From: a virus | Virus record (IMG/VR): IMGVR_UViG_3300042448_001702 | Coordinates: 1 to 64,000 of that record | Length of the DNA: 64,000 nucleotides | Strand: one strand, 5' to 3' | Part shown: positions 40,531-47,189 of the stretch, piece by piece | Position numbering within the stretch: position 1 is the stretch's first letter | Layout: every line of letters begins with the position of its first letter | Position numbers and translations under genes: made by a program | The notes under the pieces: generated by a model | The model's database searches: none | Told to the model about the DNA's origin: nothing | Seen by the model: the letters and a program-made list of their open reading frames with translations, nothing else

Positions 40531-40800
40531 TTATCCTATATAGGGCTTGAACCAACCTTTAATTACTTTGTGTGTCAGTCCATCGGTGTATTGTTCACTA
40601 CGTGTACCCAAACACTCAGCTATTAAGCTATATGCATCTTCTTTGTGTATAGCACATAGTGCATGTATCTTAGCTTCGATTTCTTTTTCGTATCTCATAC
40701 CGCTTTCCCAAGCTCTATGGTCATCGGAATACATATACGAATAATCATGCTTTAGGACCATATCTAACAGGTCCACTTTAATTTGTTCACTTACTGTCAT
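40531..40800 (-). CDS. Hypothetical 89-residue protein
   Basis: The helical protein has MTVSEQIKVDLLDMVLKHDY and IEAKIHALCAIHKEDAYSLI. It is the last gene before the 40467 terminator, 3 bp after the next gene. No family is recognised. Confidence 0.55.
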   Translation of the reverse strand: MTVSEQIKVDLLDMVLKHDYSYMYSDDHRAWESGMRYEKEIEAKIHALCAIHKEDAYSLIAECLGTRSEQYTDGLTHKVIKGWFKPYIG

Positions 40801-40803
40801 ATC

Positions 40804-41019
40804 TTATTTATTTAATTTACTTAATATCTTATATATCTGTCTATCAATCTGCTCATCGGACCTCATTACTATATCAGAACTATCTATACCACGCCATAGG
40901 ATACCATTGTACATATAACCAAAGTTACCAACTTGCGGACAATAGGGGTAGGTGAATGTATCCATAATAAGGTCATCGGATACCGTAGTAAGATTCTTAT
41001 ATATTTCAGCTTTTAACAT
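40804..41019 (-). CDS. Hypothetical 71-residue protein
   Basis: The start is the ATG at 41019 (MLKAEIYKNLTTVSDDLIMD), with CCCCTTA exactly 2 nt before it. A longer frame would run over the neighbour. The end QIDRQIYKILSKLNK is helical. Function is unknown. Confidence 0.55.
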   Translation of the reverse strand: MLKAEIYKNLTTVSDDLIMDTFTYPYCPQVGNFGYMYNGILWRGIDSSDIVMRSDEQIDRQIYKILSKLNK

Positions 41020-41038
41020 AGTAAGGGGTTTGTAGGGT

Positions 41039-41356
41039 TTAGTAAGAATAAGCGTTTGTACTACCTTCTTCCATCTCAGCCAATAGGGCCTTTCCACTAG
41101 CCGTACCCCAATACTCTTTAGGTACATCCTTTGAATAGGGGTTTTTACGGGCTATCGTTTCAACTTCAACAGCGTTTAAGTAGTTACTTGCTAATAGAGC
41201 ATCACACACTTTGTTAAACACACCCACCTCAATACCGGTACTTCTACCTTGCTTACGTTTCACATTCACATATCCAGCTACAGCGGTCATCAATGCGGAC
41301 AACTCATCTTGAGAAAACACATTAACCAATTTTTCGGTTGTACTATTCATATTCAT
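41039..41356 (-). CDS. Hypothetical 105-residue protein
   Basis: The start MNMNSTTEKLVNVFSQDELS (41356, or 41350) lies 1 bp after the microprotein above. The middle RSTGIEVGVFNKVCDALLAS is helical. A near match to the pre-ATG motif (CCCCTAAA) is 15-20 nt upstream. No family is recognised. Confidence 0.55.
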   Translation of the reverse strand: MNMNSTTEKLVNVFSQDELSALMTAVAGYVNVKRKQGRSTGIEVGVFNKVCDALLASNYLNAVEVETIARKNPYSKDVPKEYWGTASGKALLAEMEEGSTNAYSY

Positions 41357-41357
41357 A

Positions 41358-41474
41358 TTACTTAGATTTAGGGGTTTGAAAAAAATACTCATAAGCCGTT
41401 TTAAAGAACACATAACCAAACAAAGAAACAGCTGATACAATGATGGCTTCGATTAAGGTGATTGTAGTACCCAT
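41358..41474 (-). CDS. 38-residue single-TM microprotein
   Basis: The frame MGTTITLIEAIIVSAVSLFG then YVFFKTAYEYFFQTPKSK encodes one TM helix. It fits between two genes with 1- and 5-bp gaps. Confidence 0.6.
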   Translation of the reverse strand: MGTTITLIEAIIVSAVSLFGYVFFKTAYEYFFQTPKSK

Positions 41475-41479
41475 AGTGA

Positions 41480-41797
41480 TTATTTTAAAAGGTATTTAGA
41501 AATAGTACCGAAACCAGCGGCCTGAAGGTCACTCTTAATTTCCGAGTGGAACTTCTTAGGGAACTTACCCATCTTAACGGGGTATTCACCCAATATCTTA
41601 TTAATCGCTGTAGATTCAGCTTTAAAGATACTAAGGAACTCACGAGCCGAATTAAGGGCTTTACGTGTCTTACATTGGATACGGTGAGTATTACCCATAA
41701 AGTCCGTATATTCAACCGATACGTTGAAACGGGGGTTATTACTCATTTTACTAGCGGAGAACTGTCTGAAGGGGTTTTCGTTATACATATTTATCAT
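41480..41797 (-). CDS. Hypothetical basic protein
   Basis: The 105-residue protein (or 102 from the ATG at 41788) has FNVSVEYTDFMGNTHRIQCK, a Lys/Arg-rich middle and a C-terminal helix. It is the first gene behind the 41811 promoter and may bind nucleic acid. Confidence 0.6.
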   Translation of the reverse strand: MINMYNENPFRQFSASKMSNNPRFNVSVEYTDFMGNTHRIQCKTRKALNSAREFLSIFKAESTAINKILGEYPVKMGKFPKKFHSEIKSDLQAAGFGTISKYLLK

Positions 41798-41810
41798 TTT
41801 TATTACATAG

Positions 41811-41842
41811 TAAAGATAGGGCAGTTAGCCGATATGGCCAAA
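41811..41842 (-). promoter_or_regulatory. Extended-class promoter (TATCTTTACTATGTAA)
   Basis: Minus strand TTTGG, 19 bp, TATCTTTA, CTATGTAATAAA, then the ATG at 41797 about 13 nt on. Confidence 0.88.
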
Positions 41843-41866
41843 TATTTTCCACGAAATCTTTAAAAA

Positions 41867-41891
41867 TTCTTTATTGATAATCAACACGTTA
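41867..41891. repeat. 25-bp palindrome, copy 6 (right half intact)
   Basis: TTGATAATCAA, CAC, GTTA then GCCCGGCC. It sits 24 bp upstream of the 41811 promoter. Confidence 0.65.
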
Positions 41892-41894
41892 GCC

Positions 41895-41919
41895 CGGCCT
41901 ATTGATAATCAACTAGTTA
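41895..41919. repeat. 25-bp palindrome, copy 7 (right half intact)
   Basis: TTGATAATCAA, CTA, GTTA then GCTCGAG; read on the minus strand it carries the CGAGC prefix. Confidence 0.65.
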
Positions 41920-42130
41920 GCTCGAGTACAATTTGTGACTATTTTCAATATAGGGCCCTAAGAAGACGGGACCGGTAAAATAAGGGATAACGTGAAAGAA
42001 ACGGAATTACATTGCTGTTTTTTACATACGATATTTGCTAACGTGTTAGTTAGCTAGTTAAATACGAGTTGTATTAAACTGGTGGAACAAGTGGTACGAC
42101 TGGTACAAGTGGTACGTGTAGTACGGGCAT

Positions 42131-42158
42131 AAAAAAAGGATACCTTTTTGGTATCCTT
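42131..42158 (-). terminator. Intrinsic terminator
   Basis: AAGGATACC / GGTATCCTT stem with a 5-base loop and a minus-strand T-run, 28 bp after the small lipoprotein gene. Confidence 0.9.
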
Positions 42159-42185
42159 AATATGTGTACTGTTAGAAGGGTCTAA

Positions 42186-42362
42186 TTACTTCACTTCAGC
42201 AGGTACTACCTCAGTAGTATCAGCAACAACAGCAGCTGTATCTACAGCTACAGCAGTTGTATCAACAGCAGTAGAGTCAGTAGCAGTAGCTTCAGTAGAA
42301 GCGTTACCACCACAAGCTACCAATGTAGTAGCGATTGCGAAAATTGCGATTACTTTTTTCAT
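42186..42362 (-). CDS. Small Thr/Ala/Val-repeat lipoprotein
   Basis: The 58-residue protein starts MKKVIAIFAIATTLVAC, a signal peptide with lipobox LVAC (Cys17). The rest is a low-complexity chain of DTTAV-like units (TDSTAVDTTAVAVDTAAVV). Such tiny acidic lipoproteins are common in Bacteroidota. Its codon use (long GCAACAG-like stretches) is repetitive. It has its own terminator at 42131. A surface-masking role is a guess. Confidence 0.75.
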   Translation of the reverse strand: MKKVIAIFAIATTLVACGGNASTEATATDSTAVDTTAVAVDTAAVVADTTEVVPAEVK

Positions 42363-42480
42363 CTTTGTTTGTTTTATTTAAGTTTAAATTTGTTTACTTT
42401 TTAATGTAACTCTAATAAGTATTGGTTGTCTTAAAAAATGGGACCGGTTGGGCTTTACCACCGGTCCCTATTTAGTTTAA

Positions 42481-42672
42481 TTAAGCACCAACCCACTCAT
42501 TACGAAGAGTCTTAGCTTTCTTCAATGATGTCTCATATTGAGAATACATTACACCATCTTCAGTTACACGTACTCTATAAGATACAGTACCTGATGGACG
42601 AGTGATTTTCTGAATGTTGTTTGAAACAGTTTCATAAATGTTTCCTCTTTTTGCGGCTTTACGATTTGCCAT
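42481..42672 (-). CDS. AP2/integrase-arm-like DNA-binding protein
   Basis: The 63-residue protein reads RGNIYETVSNNIQKI, SGTVSYRVRVTEDGVMYSQY, then SLKKAKTLRNEW. Three strands followed by a helix with these spacings are the layout of AP2-like and tyrosine-integrase arm-binding domains. No catalytic part is attached. It may be a free-standing DNA-binding regulator, and the nearby palindromes are possible targets. Two promoters in tandem lie upstream. Confidence 0.6.
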   Translation of the reverse strand: MANRKAAKRGNIYETVSNNIQKITRPSGTVSYRVRVTEDGVMYSQYETSLKKAKTLRNEWVGA

Positions 42673-42774
42673 AGTTTTGAATGGTTGACCTCAAACACCA
42701 ATAGGTTTTTATTATATAAGTGAGCCCGTTAATCAGGGTGGTGCTCTTTACCCTATACTCTTTTGAAGCGAACT

Positions 42775-42806
42775 CAAAGATACGAAATTATTTTGAATCC
42801 GCCAAA
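42775..42806 (-). promoter_or_regulatory. Proximal promoter for 42672 gene
   Basis: Minus strand TTTGG, 19 bp, TATCTTTG. The leader to the ATG at 42672 is about 95 nt. Confidence 0.85.
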
Positions 42807-42863
42807 TTTATTTTACTAAGGATGTCCAGCTCCATTTCATAGGTATCTGCTTGGACCTCTATA

Positions 42864-42895
42864 CAAATATACGAAAAATTATTCATATCGCCAAA
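42864..42895 (-). promoter_or_regulatory. Distal promoter for 42672 gene
   Basis: Minus strand TTTGG, 19 bp, TATATTTG, 89 bp upstream of the proximal promoter. Both TTTGG boxes are flanked by similar sequence (AAATTTGGCG). Confidence 0.85.
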
Positions 42896-42902
42896 TTTAT
42901 TT

Positions 42903-43265
42903 TTAGATGTTATTAACATCCAAAGGGGTTATACCAGCAGCATCCATTTCCTTTAGTACTGATTTAGCACCTTTAGCTATATTCCTTTCGGCATCAATAG
43001 TATCAATAGCCATAATAGCGTAGTTAAGGGATACATAACGTTTGCCAAACAATTCACTAGCCCATTCAGGACCTGCGGTTACCTTTACCATTTCGGTAAG
43101 TGTATCGTGTGGGACTGGCTCCATAGCGATACGTTTATGTTTAAGGGCTTTAACCTTAGCGATAGCCGTAGCTTTCTTACTTACTTTCTTTGTGGCCTTT
43201 TTCTTGGCCGCCGGCTTAGTTACTTTCTTAGATACCGGTTTAGTTACTTTTTTCTTAGTAGCCAT
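42903..43265 (-). CDS. Histone-H1-like lysine-rich N-terminus protein
   Basis: The 120-residue protein has a repetitive basic N-terminus of KKVTKPxxKK-type units (about residues 1-48), as in bacterial H1-like proteins. A helical domain follows (HDTLTEMVKVTAGPEWASEL). It could coat phage DNA. The TAAGGGG motif is near its start but 13 nt away. Confidence 0.7.
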   Translation of the reverse strand: MATKKKVTKPVSKKVTKPAAKKKATKKVSKKATAIAKVKALKHKRIAMEPVPHDTLTEMVKVTAGPEWASELFGKRYVSLNYAIMAIDTIDAERNIAKGAKSVLKEMDAAGITPLDVNNI

Positions 43266-43292
43266 AATATTATTAAATTAAGGGGTTTAAAA

Positions 43293-43592
43293 TTATTTTA
43301 CAAATCCAATACGTCTCCAAGTACCATCCCACTCATTACCATTCAAATACCAATTCCAATTCTTTTGATTGATTCGTACATTGGGTAGTCCATTCAAACG
43401 TTCTTTTGTAGTGTTACTAGCCCATCCTGCGTTTGATACACTCATAACACCCAGCGCATCAATAGTGGCGATCGTGTTACCATGCAACTTTAACTTAGTG
43501 TATCCTAAATCAACTTCAACACTCATGTTACCTTTGTTAAACTTACGTCCTTCGATAAAAGCTTGGACAGACTCTTTAGTTATTTTTCTCAT
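43293..43592 (-). CDS. Widespread phage hypothetical protein
   Basis: The 99-residue protein has LKLHGNTIATIDALGVMSVS, NAGWASNTTKERLNGLPNV and WYLNGNEWDGTWRRIGF. I recall this block order in small conserved proteins of many tailed phages. CCCCTTA is exactly 2 nt before the ATG. Function is unknown. Confidence 0.75.
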   Translation of the reverse strand: MRKITKESVQAFIEGRKFNKGNMSVEVDLGYTKLKLHGNTIATIDALGVMSVSNAGWASNTTKERLNGLPNVRINQKNWNWYLNGNEWDGTWRRIGFVK

Positions 43593-43606
43593 TATAAGGG
43601 GTTTAA

Positions 43607-43822
43607 TTATTTGTTAGAAAAAAGATTATCAATATAGATAGGGGAATAATCACCACTCTTTAGAACCGAACACAATTGAGTAACCGAGCGATACGAAAGG
43701 TCCAACCACGAATCCTTACGTTTCAACTCTTTTACCAAATCACCACCGGTAAGTGGATACTTAGCACTAAATTCTTTAACTACTGCCGCATCGGCTTGGG
43801 ACATTCTTTCTAATAGATTCAT
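43607..43822 (-). CDS. Hypothetical 71-residue protein
   Basis: The helical protein reads MNLLERMSQADAAVVKEFSA, LVKELKRKDSWLDLSYRSVT. A CCCCTTA motif is 5 nt before the ATG. No family is recognised. Confidence 0.55.
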   Translation of the reverse strand: MNLLERMSQADAAVVKEFSAKYPLTGGDLVKELKRKDSWLDLSYRSVTQLCSVLKSGDYSPIYIDNLFSNK

Positions 43823-43840
43823 ATCAATAAGGGGTTAAAA

Positions 43841-44053
43841 TTATTTAGAAATAGTATAAAATGAAACACGCTCCGCCATTCTCCACGGAATATCGTTTTG
43901 AGTACCTCTCATCCAACGGTAACCCAATACAGCTTTTCGGTTACTATGTCTACCACGTGGGCGGACCTGACATCCGAAAATAGAACTTAACATTTTGGTA
44001 ATGGCCTTAATTTGGGCTTCTGATTCGAACTTAACGTTTAATACGGAACTCAT
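43841..44053 (-). CDS. Hypothetical basic 70-residue protein
   Basis: The protein contains IKAITKMLSSIFGCQVRPRG and a Trp/Arg-rich second half (LGYRWMRGTQNDIPWRMAER). It is the first gene behind the 44076 promoter. Confidence 0.55.
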   Translation of the reverse strand: MSSVLNVKFESEAQIKAITKMLSSIFGCQVRPRGRHSNRKAVLGYRWMRGTQNDIPWRMAERVSFYTISK

Positions 44054-44075
44054 ATTTTCAATCTTTATTACATAG

Positions 44076-44107
44076 TAAAGATAGGTAAAATTCCTGAAAT
44101 AGCAAAG
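44076..44107 (-). promoter_or_regulatory. Extended-class promoter (TATCTTTACTATGTAA)
   Basis: Minus strand CTTTG, 19 bp, TATCTTTA, CTATGTAATAAAG, leading to the ATG at 44053. Confidence 0.85.
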
Positions 44108-44136
44108 ACTTTTTACAATTATTTTTTAAAAAAGTA

Positions 44137-44161
44137 TAAACCATTGGTTATCAACACGTTG
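44137..44161. repeat. 25-bp palindrome, copy 8 (degenerate)
   Basis: TTGGTTATCAA, CAC, GTTG then CGCCCCGCC; the left TAAC arm is missing. Confidence 0.55.
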
Positions 44162-44227
44162 CGCCCCGCCTCGGGTGTCCTATTTAACATAATATATTAT
44201 ATAAGAAAAACACCCCTTTTTTCGAGC

Positions 44228-44252
44228 TAACCGATTGATAATCAGCGTGTTG
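44228..44252. repeat. 25-bp palindrome, copy 9
   Basis: CGAGC then TAAC, CGA, TTGATAATCAG, CGT, GTTG; each right arm has one change. Confidence 0.65.
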
Positions 44253-44287
44253 GTGACTTAACATAATATACGTTATATAACATTCCA

Positions 44288-44312
44288 TAAGCGATTGAAA
44301 ACCAACAGGTTA
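44288..44312. repeat. 25-bp palindrome, copy 10
   Basis: TAAG, CGA, TTGAAAACCAA, CAG, GTTA then GCCTGCCGG. Confidence 0.65.
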
Positions 44313-44407
44313 GCCTGCCGGTCCCTAATGGGGCTTACCCCGCCCTCCACTCCCTAAAGTTACGGAAAATACTTGAGAATTCCAAGCTTTTTTACCATTA
44401 TTTTTTG

Positions 44408-44581
44408 CTAGTGTAACTGATTGAGAATCAATTCGTTATAGGCCATCTCTAAGCAATCCAACCATTCTGCCGTATCACCTTCTGCTGAAAGCTGACGTTG
44501 AATTTGTTTAGCATAACTGATTACCTCTTCGTCCATACCAATAACGGCGGCCCTTTGAATCATTTCGTTTTCGGAAAGCAT
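44408..44581 (-). CDS. Hypothetical 57-residue protein
   Basis: MLSENEMIQRAAVIGMDEEV, then a helix AKQIQRQLSAEGDTAEWLDC and the C-terminus NELILNQLH. The last ten codons are a complete copy of the 25-bp palindrome (44414-44438), so the repeat has become coding sequence. Confidence 0.6.
   Translation of the reverse strand: MLSENEMIQRAAVIGMDEEVISYAKQIQRQLSAEGDTAEWLDCLEMAYNELILNQLH
44414..44438. repeat. 25-bp palindrome, copy 11 (complete)
   Basis: TAAC, TGA, TTGAGAATCAA, TTC, GTTA, inside the 3' end of the 57-residue gene. Confidence 0.8.
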
Positions 44582-44590
44582 ATATATTGT

Positions 44591-44962
44591 TTATTCGTCT
44601 GTATCTGACCAATCCTTTATAGAAGCTAAACACCTTTCTAATTTATCCAATTCAGTATTAGCATTACTTATTATTTCCTTTTGTACTTCTATTTTATGCT
44701 CCAATAGTTTTGTAGCAGCGTATTTTCTACCCCACTGCTTAGGGTAATGAAAACGATTACCAATAGGATGATATTCGCCCCTTACTAATGTGGGCTGGTC
44801 CATCCTATCCACTACTGGGTAATACTCGCCCGCTTCATTTTCGAATAGCTGCATATTACAATGTAGTGTTTTGTTGTAAGCTATCTGCTCACCCGGCTTT
44901 GCTTTACGGCCAGGGTTTCCAACTTTTCGGACCGGATTATTTTGATTTTCGTTTGTATGCAC
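44591..44962 (-). CDS. Hypothetical 123-residue protein
   Basis: The protein has a basic start (RKVGNPGRKAKPGEQIAYNK), an aromatic middle (GEYHPIGNRFHYPKQWGRKY) and a C-terminal coiled coil. It overlaps the zincin gene upstream by 26 nt. No family is recognised. Confidence 0.55.
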   Translation of the reverse strand: MHTNENQNNPVRKVGNPGRKAKPGEQIAYNKTLHCNMQLFENEAGEYYPVVDRMDQPTLVRGEYHPIGNRFHYPKQWGRKYAATKLLEHKIEVQKEIISNANTELDKLERCLASIKDWSDTDE

Positions 44963-45296
44963 GCTTAACTAATTTTTCGTTCTCTCGGGCTTGTATTTCG
45001 TATGGATTCTTTTTGTATCCGTATTTCAATTGATAATGGTTATACCACCTGTACGATTGTTGTGCGTGTGTCCATTCGTGTAGAATAGTTTTTTGGACAC
45101 TTATCATTCTTTTACATTGGGCTAAATTAATCCAAATAGTCTTTTCCCAATCATAGTAACCTAACTCAGCTTCATCACGTGTATCCCAATAGAATGCTAT
45201 AGCTCCACATCTACTCTCACCGAGCTTCTCGTAGGCCCAATTCCATAAACGGTTACAATCAAATCGCATACCAGCTTTTTTATTACTTACTCTCAT
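44937..45296 (-). CDS. Putative zinc metallopeptidase (HEWTH)
   Basis: The 119-residue protein carries TILHEWTHAQQSYRWYN (about residues 69-85), an HExxH zinc motif, and a downstream NPYEIQARENE that could give the third Glu ligand, as in SprT- and gluzincin-like proteins. The N-terminus MRVSNKKAGMRFDCNRLWNW is basic. It is the first gene behind the 45335 promoter. Substrate is unknown. Confidence 0.7.
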   Translation of the reverse strand: MRVSNKKAGMRFDCNRLWNWAYEKLGESRCGAIAFYWDTRDEAELGYYDWEKTIWINLAQCKRMISVQKTILHEWTHAQQSYRWYNHYQLKYGYKKNPYEIQARENEKLVKRAYKRKSK

Positions 45297-45334
45297 AAAT
45301 ATCGTTTGGGGTTATAAATAGAATTTCTGATATA

Positions 45335-45366
45335 CAAATATACGAAATATTTTTGACATAGCCAAA
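45335..45366 (-). promoter_or_regulatory. Bacteroidota-type promoter for zincin unit
   Basis: Minus strand TTTGG, 19 bp, TATATTTG, with a leader of about 35 nt. Confidence 0.88.
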
Positions 45367-45661
45367 TTTTGTGTAGCTTATTTGTTTATACGAATATCCG
45401 AATGGCCGAATGTGTGTGAAAATACCCCACGAAAAATTTTGCCGTTTGCTAAAGAATCCGTATATGGTCTCATTGTGATATGATAAACTGATAATTAACC
45501 TCTGTTTATTCTATGAAGTGGTAAAAAGTGTAAGTTTGTGGGAATGTGTGTTAAATTGACATTGACGTGGTTTTCAATTACTATGTACCATCAAAATATA
45601 AAAGTACAAATGTATCCTTATATTTAGGTAGCAATGGTAATTAAAAAACGTGTGTATCAAA
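45367..45661. other. Intergenic stretch, no clear gene
   Basis: It contains a 31-codon minus frame (45378-45473, MRPYTDSLANGKIFRGVFSH...) with no recognised features, and CGAAT repeated three times near 45391-45411. Nothing stronger is seen. Confidence 0.3.
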
Positions 45662-45820
45662 TTAGTTTTTCTTTTTGAATACAAAGTACCTAATCAATTC
45701 CCAAAAGATAGTAACAAAGAAGCTCATACTCATTGTTAATCCTATCATTTTATCTATATCATTTGTAAGGAATCCACAAAGAAAAAAAGATATTATTGTT
45801 ATAAGAATGAAACGTAGCAT
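45662..45820 (-). CDS. 52-residue two-TM microprotein
   Basis: MLRFILITIISFFLCGFLTN, then KMIGLTMSMSFFVTIFWELI and a basic tail KKKN. It starts 1 bp after the stop of the microprotein upstream and is the last gene of the 45.7-46.8 kb string. Confidence 0.6.
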   Translation of the reverse strand: MLRFILITIISFFLCGFLTNDIDKMIGLTMSMSFFVTIFWELIRYFVFKKKN

Positions 45821-45821
45821 A

Positions 45822-45923
45822 TTAATATAATAACGTTAATGCCATCCCCACAAGCCCAGCCCACCATACCCAACGTGCTAATTCGAAGTAGGGTTTATAG
45901 TTTTTTCTTTGTCTCGATTTCAT
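45822..45923 (-). CDS. 33-residue single-TM microprotein
   Basis: A basic N-terminus (MKSRQRKNYKPYFELAR) is followed by a TM helix (WVWWAGLVGMALTLLY). The gaps to its neighbours are 1 and 11 bp. Confidence 0.58.
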   Translation of the reverse strand: MKSRQRKNYKPYFELARWVWWAGLVGMALTLLY

Positions 45924-45934
45924 AAAGTAGTGAA

Positions 45935-46096
45935 TCAATTATGGCGGAGTTTTCGTATCTTTTGTAATTCTTTGTATTCATTTCTTAATAGGTATTCGAT
46001 TTGACGGGTTAGGGGCGGTTGATTGATTCTCTTTGCATGGGCTAAGATTCCTTCGAGTTCACCGATTCTCTTTAAGGTTTTATCTTTGGGACTCAT
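45935..46096 (-). CDS. 53-residue helical microprotein
   Basis: MSPKDKTLKRIGELEGILAH, a PPLTRQIEYLLRNEYKEL helix and a basic end. It overlaps the upstream gene by 17 nt. The helix pair with LxRQIxxLLRN recalls the 46080 microprotein. Confidence 0.55.
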   Translation of the reverse strand: MSPKDKTLKRIGELEGILAHAKRINQPPLTRQIEYLLRNEYKELQKIRKLRHN

Positions 46097-46259
46097 CTAT
46101 TTTTTGGTAAGAGTTATGGATGATATTTCGTATTTGTGAGCATAGCTCGTATTCCTCTAACCCGATACATTCTTTGAGTAACCATTCCAATTTTTGTATT
46201 CGGGATTGTAATTCGATACGTTCCCTACCCGTTAAATTGTGTGAGTTAGTATTATCCAT
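46080..46259 (-). CDS. 59-residue helical microprotein
   Basis: MDNTNSHNLTGRERIELQSR, then LLKECIGLEEYELCSQIRNI. This last block is very like part of the 23884-24243 protein (LLNLCIRLEKYELCSEIHSH). The gene overlaps both neighbours. It may be a free-standing interaction domain. Confidence 0.6.
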   Translation of the reverse strand: MDNTNSHNLTGRERIELQSRIQKLEWLLKECIGLEEYELCSQIRNIIHNSYQKIDESQR

Positions 46260-46345
46260 AGGGCTACTATTAGTATTGTGAATAGTAGGAGCTCGGACCC
46301 TTCCATTCCCTTACAGCTCCTTTTTATCCTTTTAATAAGATTCAT
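46232..46345 (-). CDS. 37-residue single-TM microprotein
   Basis: A basic start (MNLIKRIKRSCKG) and a TM helix (LLLFTILIVALWIILTHTI). It overlaps the next gene by 28 nt in another frame. Confidence 0.52.
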   Translation of the reverse strand: MNLIKRIKRSCKGMEGSELLLFTILIVALWIILTHTI

Positions 46346-46355
46346 ATCCGGCCTT

Positions 46356-46520
46356 TTATAAGTTTGAATCAGGGTGCCAATCATTATCCCATTCAGTACC
46401 TCTTTTGATTACTCCGTTACCCTTAGTGTATTCCGTTATATAGGACCAATTAATCCCCACTATGTACACTATATACAGGGTACATCCTATTACTAATTCT
46501 AATTCATTATTCAATTCCAT
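46356..46520 (-). CDS. 54-residue single-TM microprotein
   Basis: A TM helix (LVIGCTLYIVYIVGINW) near residues 9-25 and a polar tail ending NDWHPDSNL. The gap to the next gene is 10 bp. Confidence 0.55.
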   Translation of the reverse strand: MELNNELELVIGCTLYIVYIVGINWSYITEYTKGNGVIKRGTEWDNDWHPDSNL

Positions 46521-46557
46521 TTGAGCTAAATTTTATTTAGTTTACTTTTAAGTGAAC

Positions 46558-46674
46558 TTAATCTTTCCGGTCTCCCTCTATATCCTTATGGTTAGTGTTT
46601 ATCCACTTATCCACTATGTACTGTCCTATCCCGTATCCTATTAACATACTGAATACTATTGTTACTATTATCAT
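46558..46674 (-). CDS. 38-residue single-TM microprotein
   Basis: MIIVTIVFSMLIGYGIGQYI is a TM helix; the rest (VDKWINTNHKDIEGDRKD) is polar. Confidence 0.52.
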   Translation of the reverse strand: MIIVTIVFSMLIGYGIGQYIVDKWINTNHKDIEGDRKD

Positions 46675-46707
46675 TTGCTGTACTATTATTGTTATTCGTG
46701 TCCGGCC

Positions 46708-46803
46708 TTATAGCTTACCCCACCCATTATGGTGTCTATTCTTTTCGGCCCATTCGAAACCTTTATAAATATCGCTTAGTATTTTCTTAATATATTGGTA
46801 CAT
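46708..46803 (-). CDS. 31-residue microprotein
   Basis: MYQYIKKILSDIYKGFEWAE then KNRHHNGWGKL. Its start overlaps the end of the 46787 gene by 17 nt. It is the shortest frame in the string and the least certain. Confidence 0.42.
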   Translation of the reverse strand: MYQYIKKILSDIYKGFEWAEKNRHHNGWGKL

Positions 46804-47029
46804 CTTCTATTGGTATTAATAGGAATTGAGTTTCGGCAATCCCACCTAAAATTTTTATATTCAATCCCTCACTTACCCATACCCCACTTAATCGCCACAC
46901 TTCGGGGCTTAGCCATTCCGTTTCGATGGTTTCGATACCCCATTCCCCACATATTCCGATTACGGCTTTGTGATTCGAACCGGCCTCCCTTACCTTACTT
47001 TTAAACCGGTCTCTATATTCGTTTTCCAT
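46787..47029 (-). CDS. Hypothetical 80-residue protein
   Basis: The protein has MENEYRDRFKSKVREAGSNH, WGIETIETEWLSPEVWRL and FLLIPIEDVPIY. It heads the microprotein string. A TATATTTAA box lies 13 nt before the start but lacks a TTTGG partner. No family is recognised. Confidence 0.55.
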   Translation of the reverse strand: MENEYRDRFKSKVREAGSNHKAVIGICGEWGIETIETEWLSPEVWRLSGVWVSEGLNIKILGGIAETQFLLIPIEDVPIY

Positions 47030-47189
47030 CCTTTTTCTTATTTAAATATACGCCCATTATTTTTTTATTCTATATACCCCTATTGTTTGTAACCCTTCCC
47101 TATTGGCTATGTTGGCATACACTATCAAAAAAATTCCCCATCGACCCGATTTCCGATTCTCCGATACGATGAATACTGAAAGGAATATA

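Larger units (their letters stand above)
41843..42130. other. Non-coding stretch with palindromes and a GTS-repeat remnant
   Basis: No gene is supported. It holds palindrome copies 6 and 7 (28 bp apart), a related TAACGTGTTAG sequence at 42049-42059, and at 42079-42125 on the plus strand a repeat of GGTAC/AGT units that would read GGTSGTTGTSGTCSTG. Confidence 0.45.
44108..44407. other. Non-coding stretch with palindrome copies
   Basis: No gene is supported. It holds palindrome copies 8, 9 and 10 and two copies of TTAACATAATATA followed by TATATAA (44187 and 44258 areas). GC-rich blocks follow each palindrome. Confidence 0.45.

Noticed and set aside
42807-42863. Ten-codon frame with two Trp (MKWSWTSLVK) between tandem promoters as a leader peptide
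   Set aside because: Too short to judge, no attenuator hairpin follows, and no tryptophan-related gene is near.
45378-45473. 31-codon minus frame between the zincin promoter and the microprotein string
   Set aside because: Isolated, no coupling with neighbours and no hydrophobic or repeated pattern; kept only as a note on the intergenic stretch.
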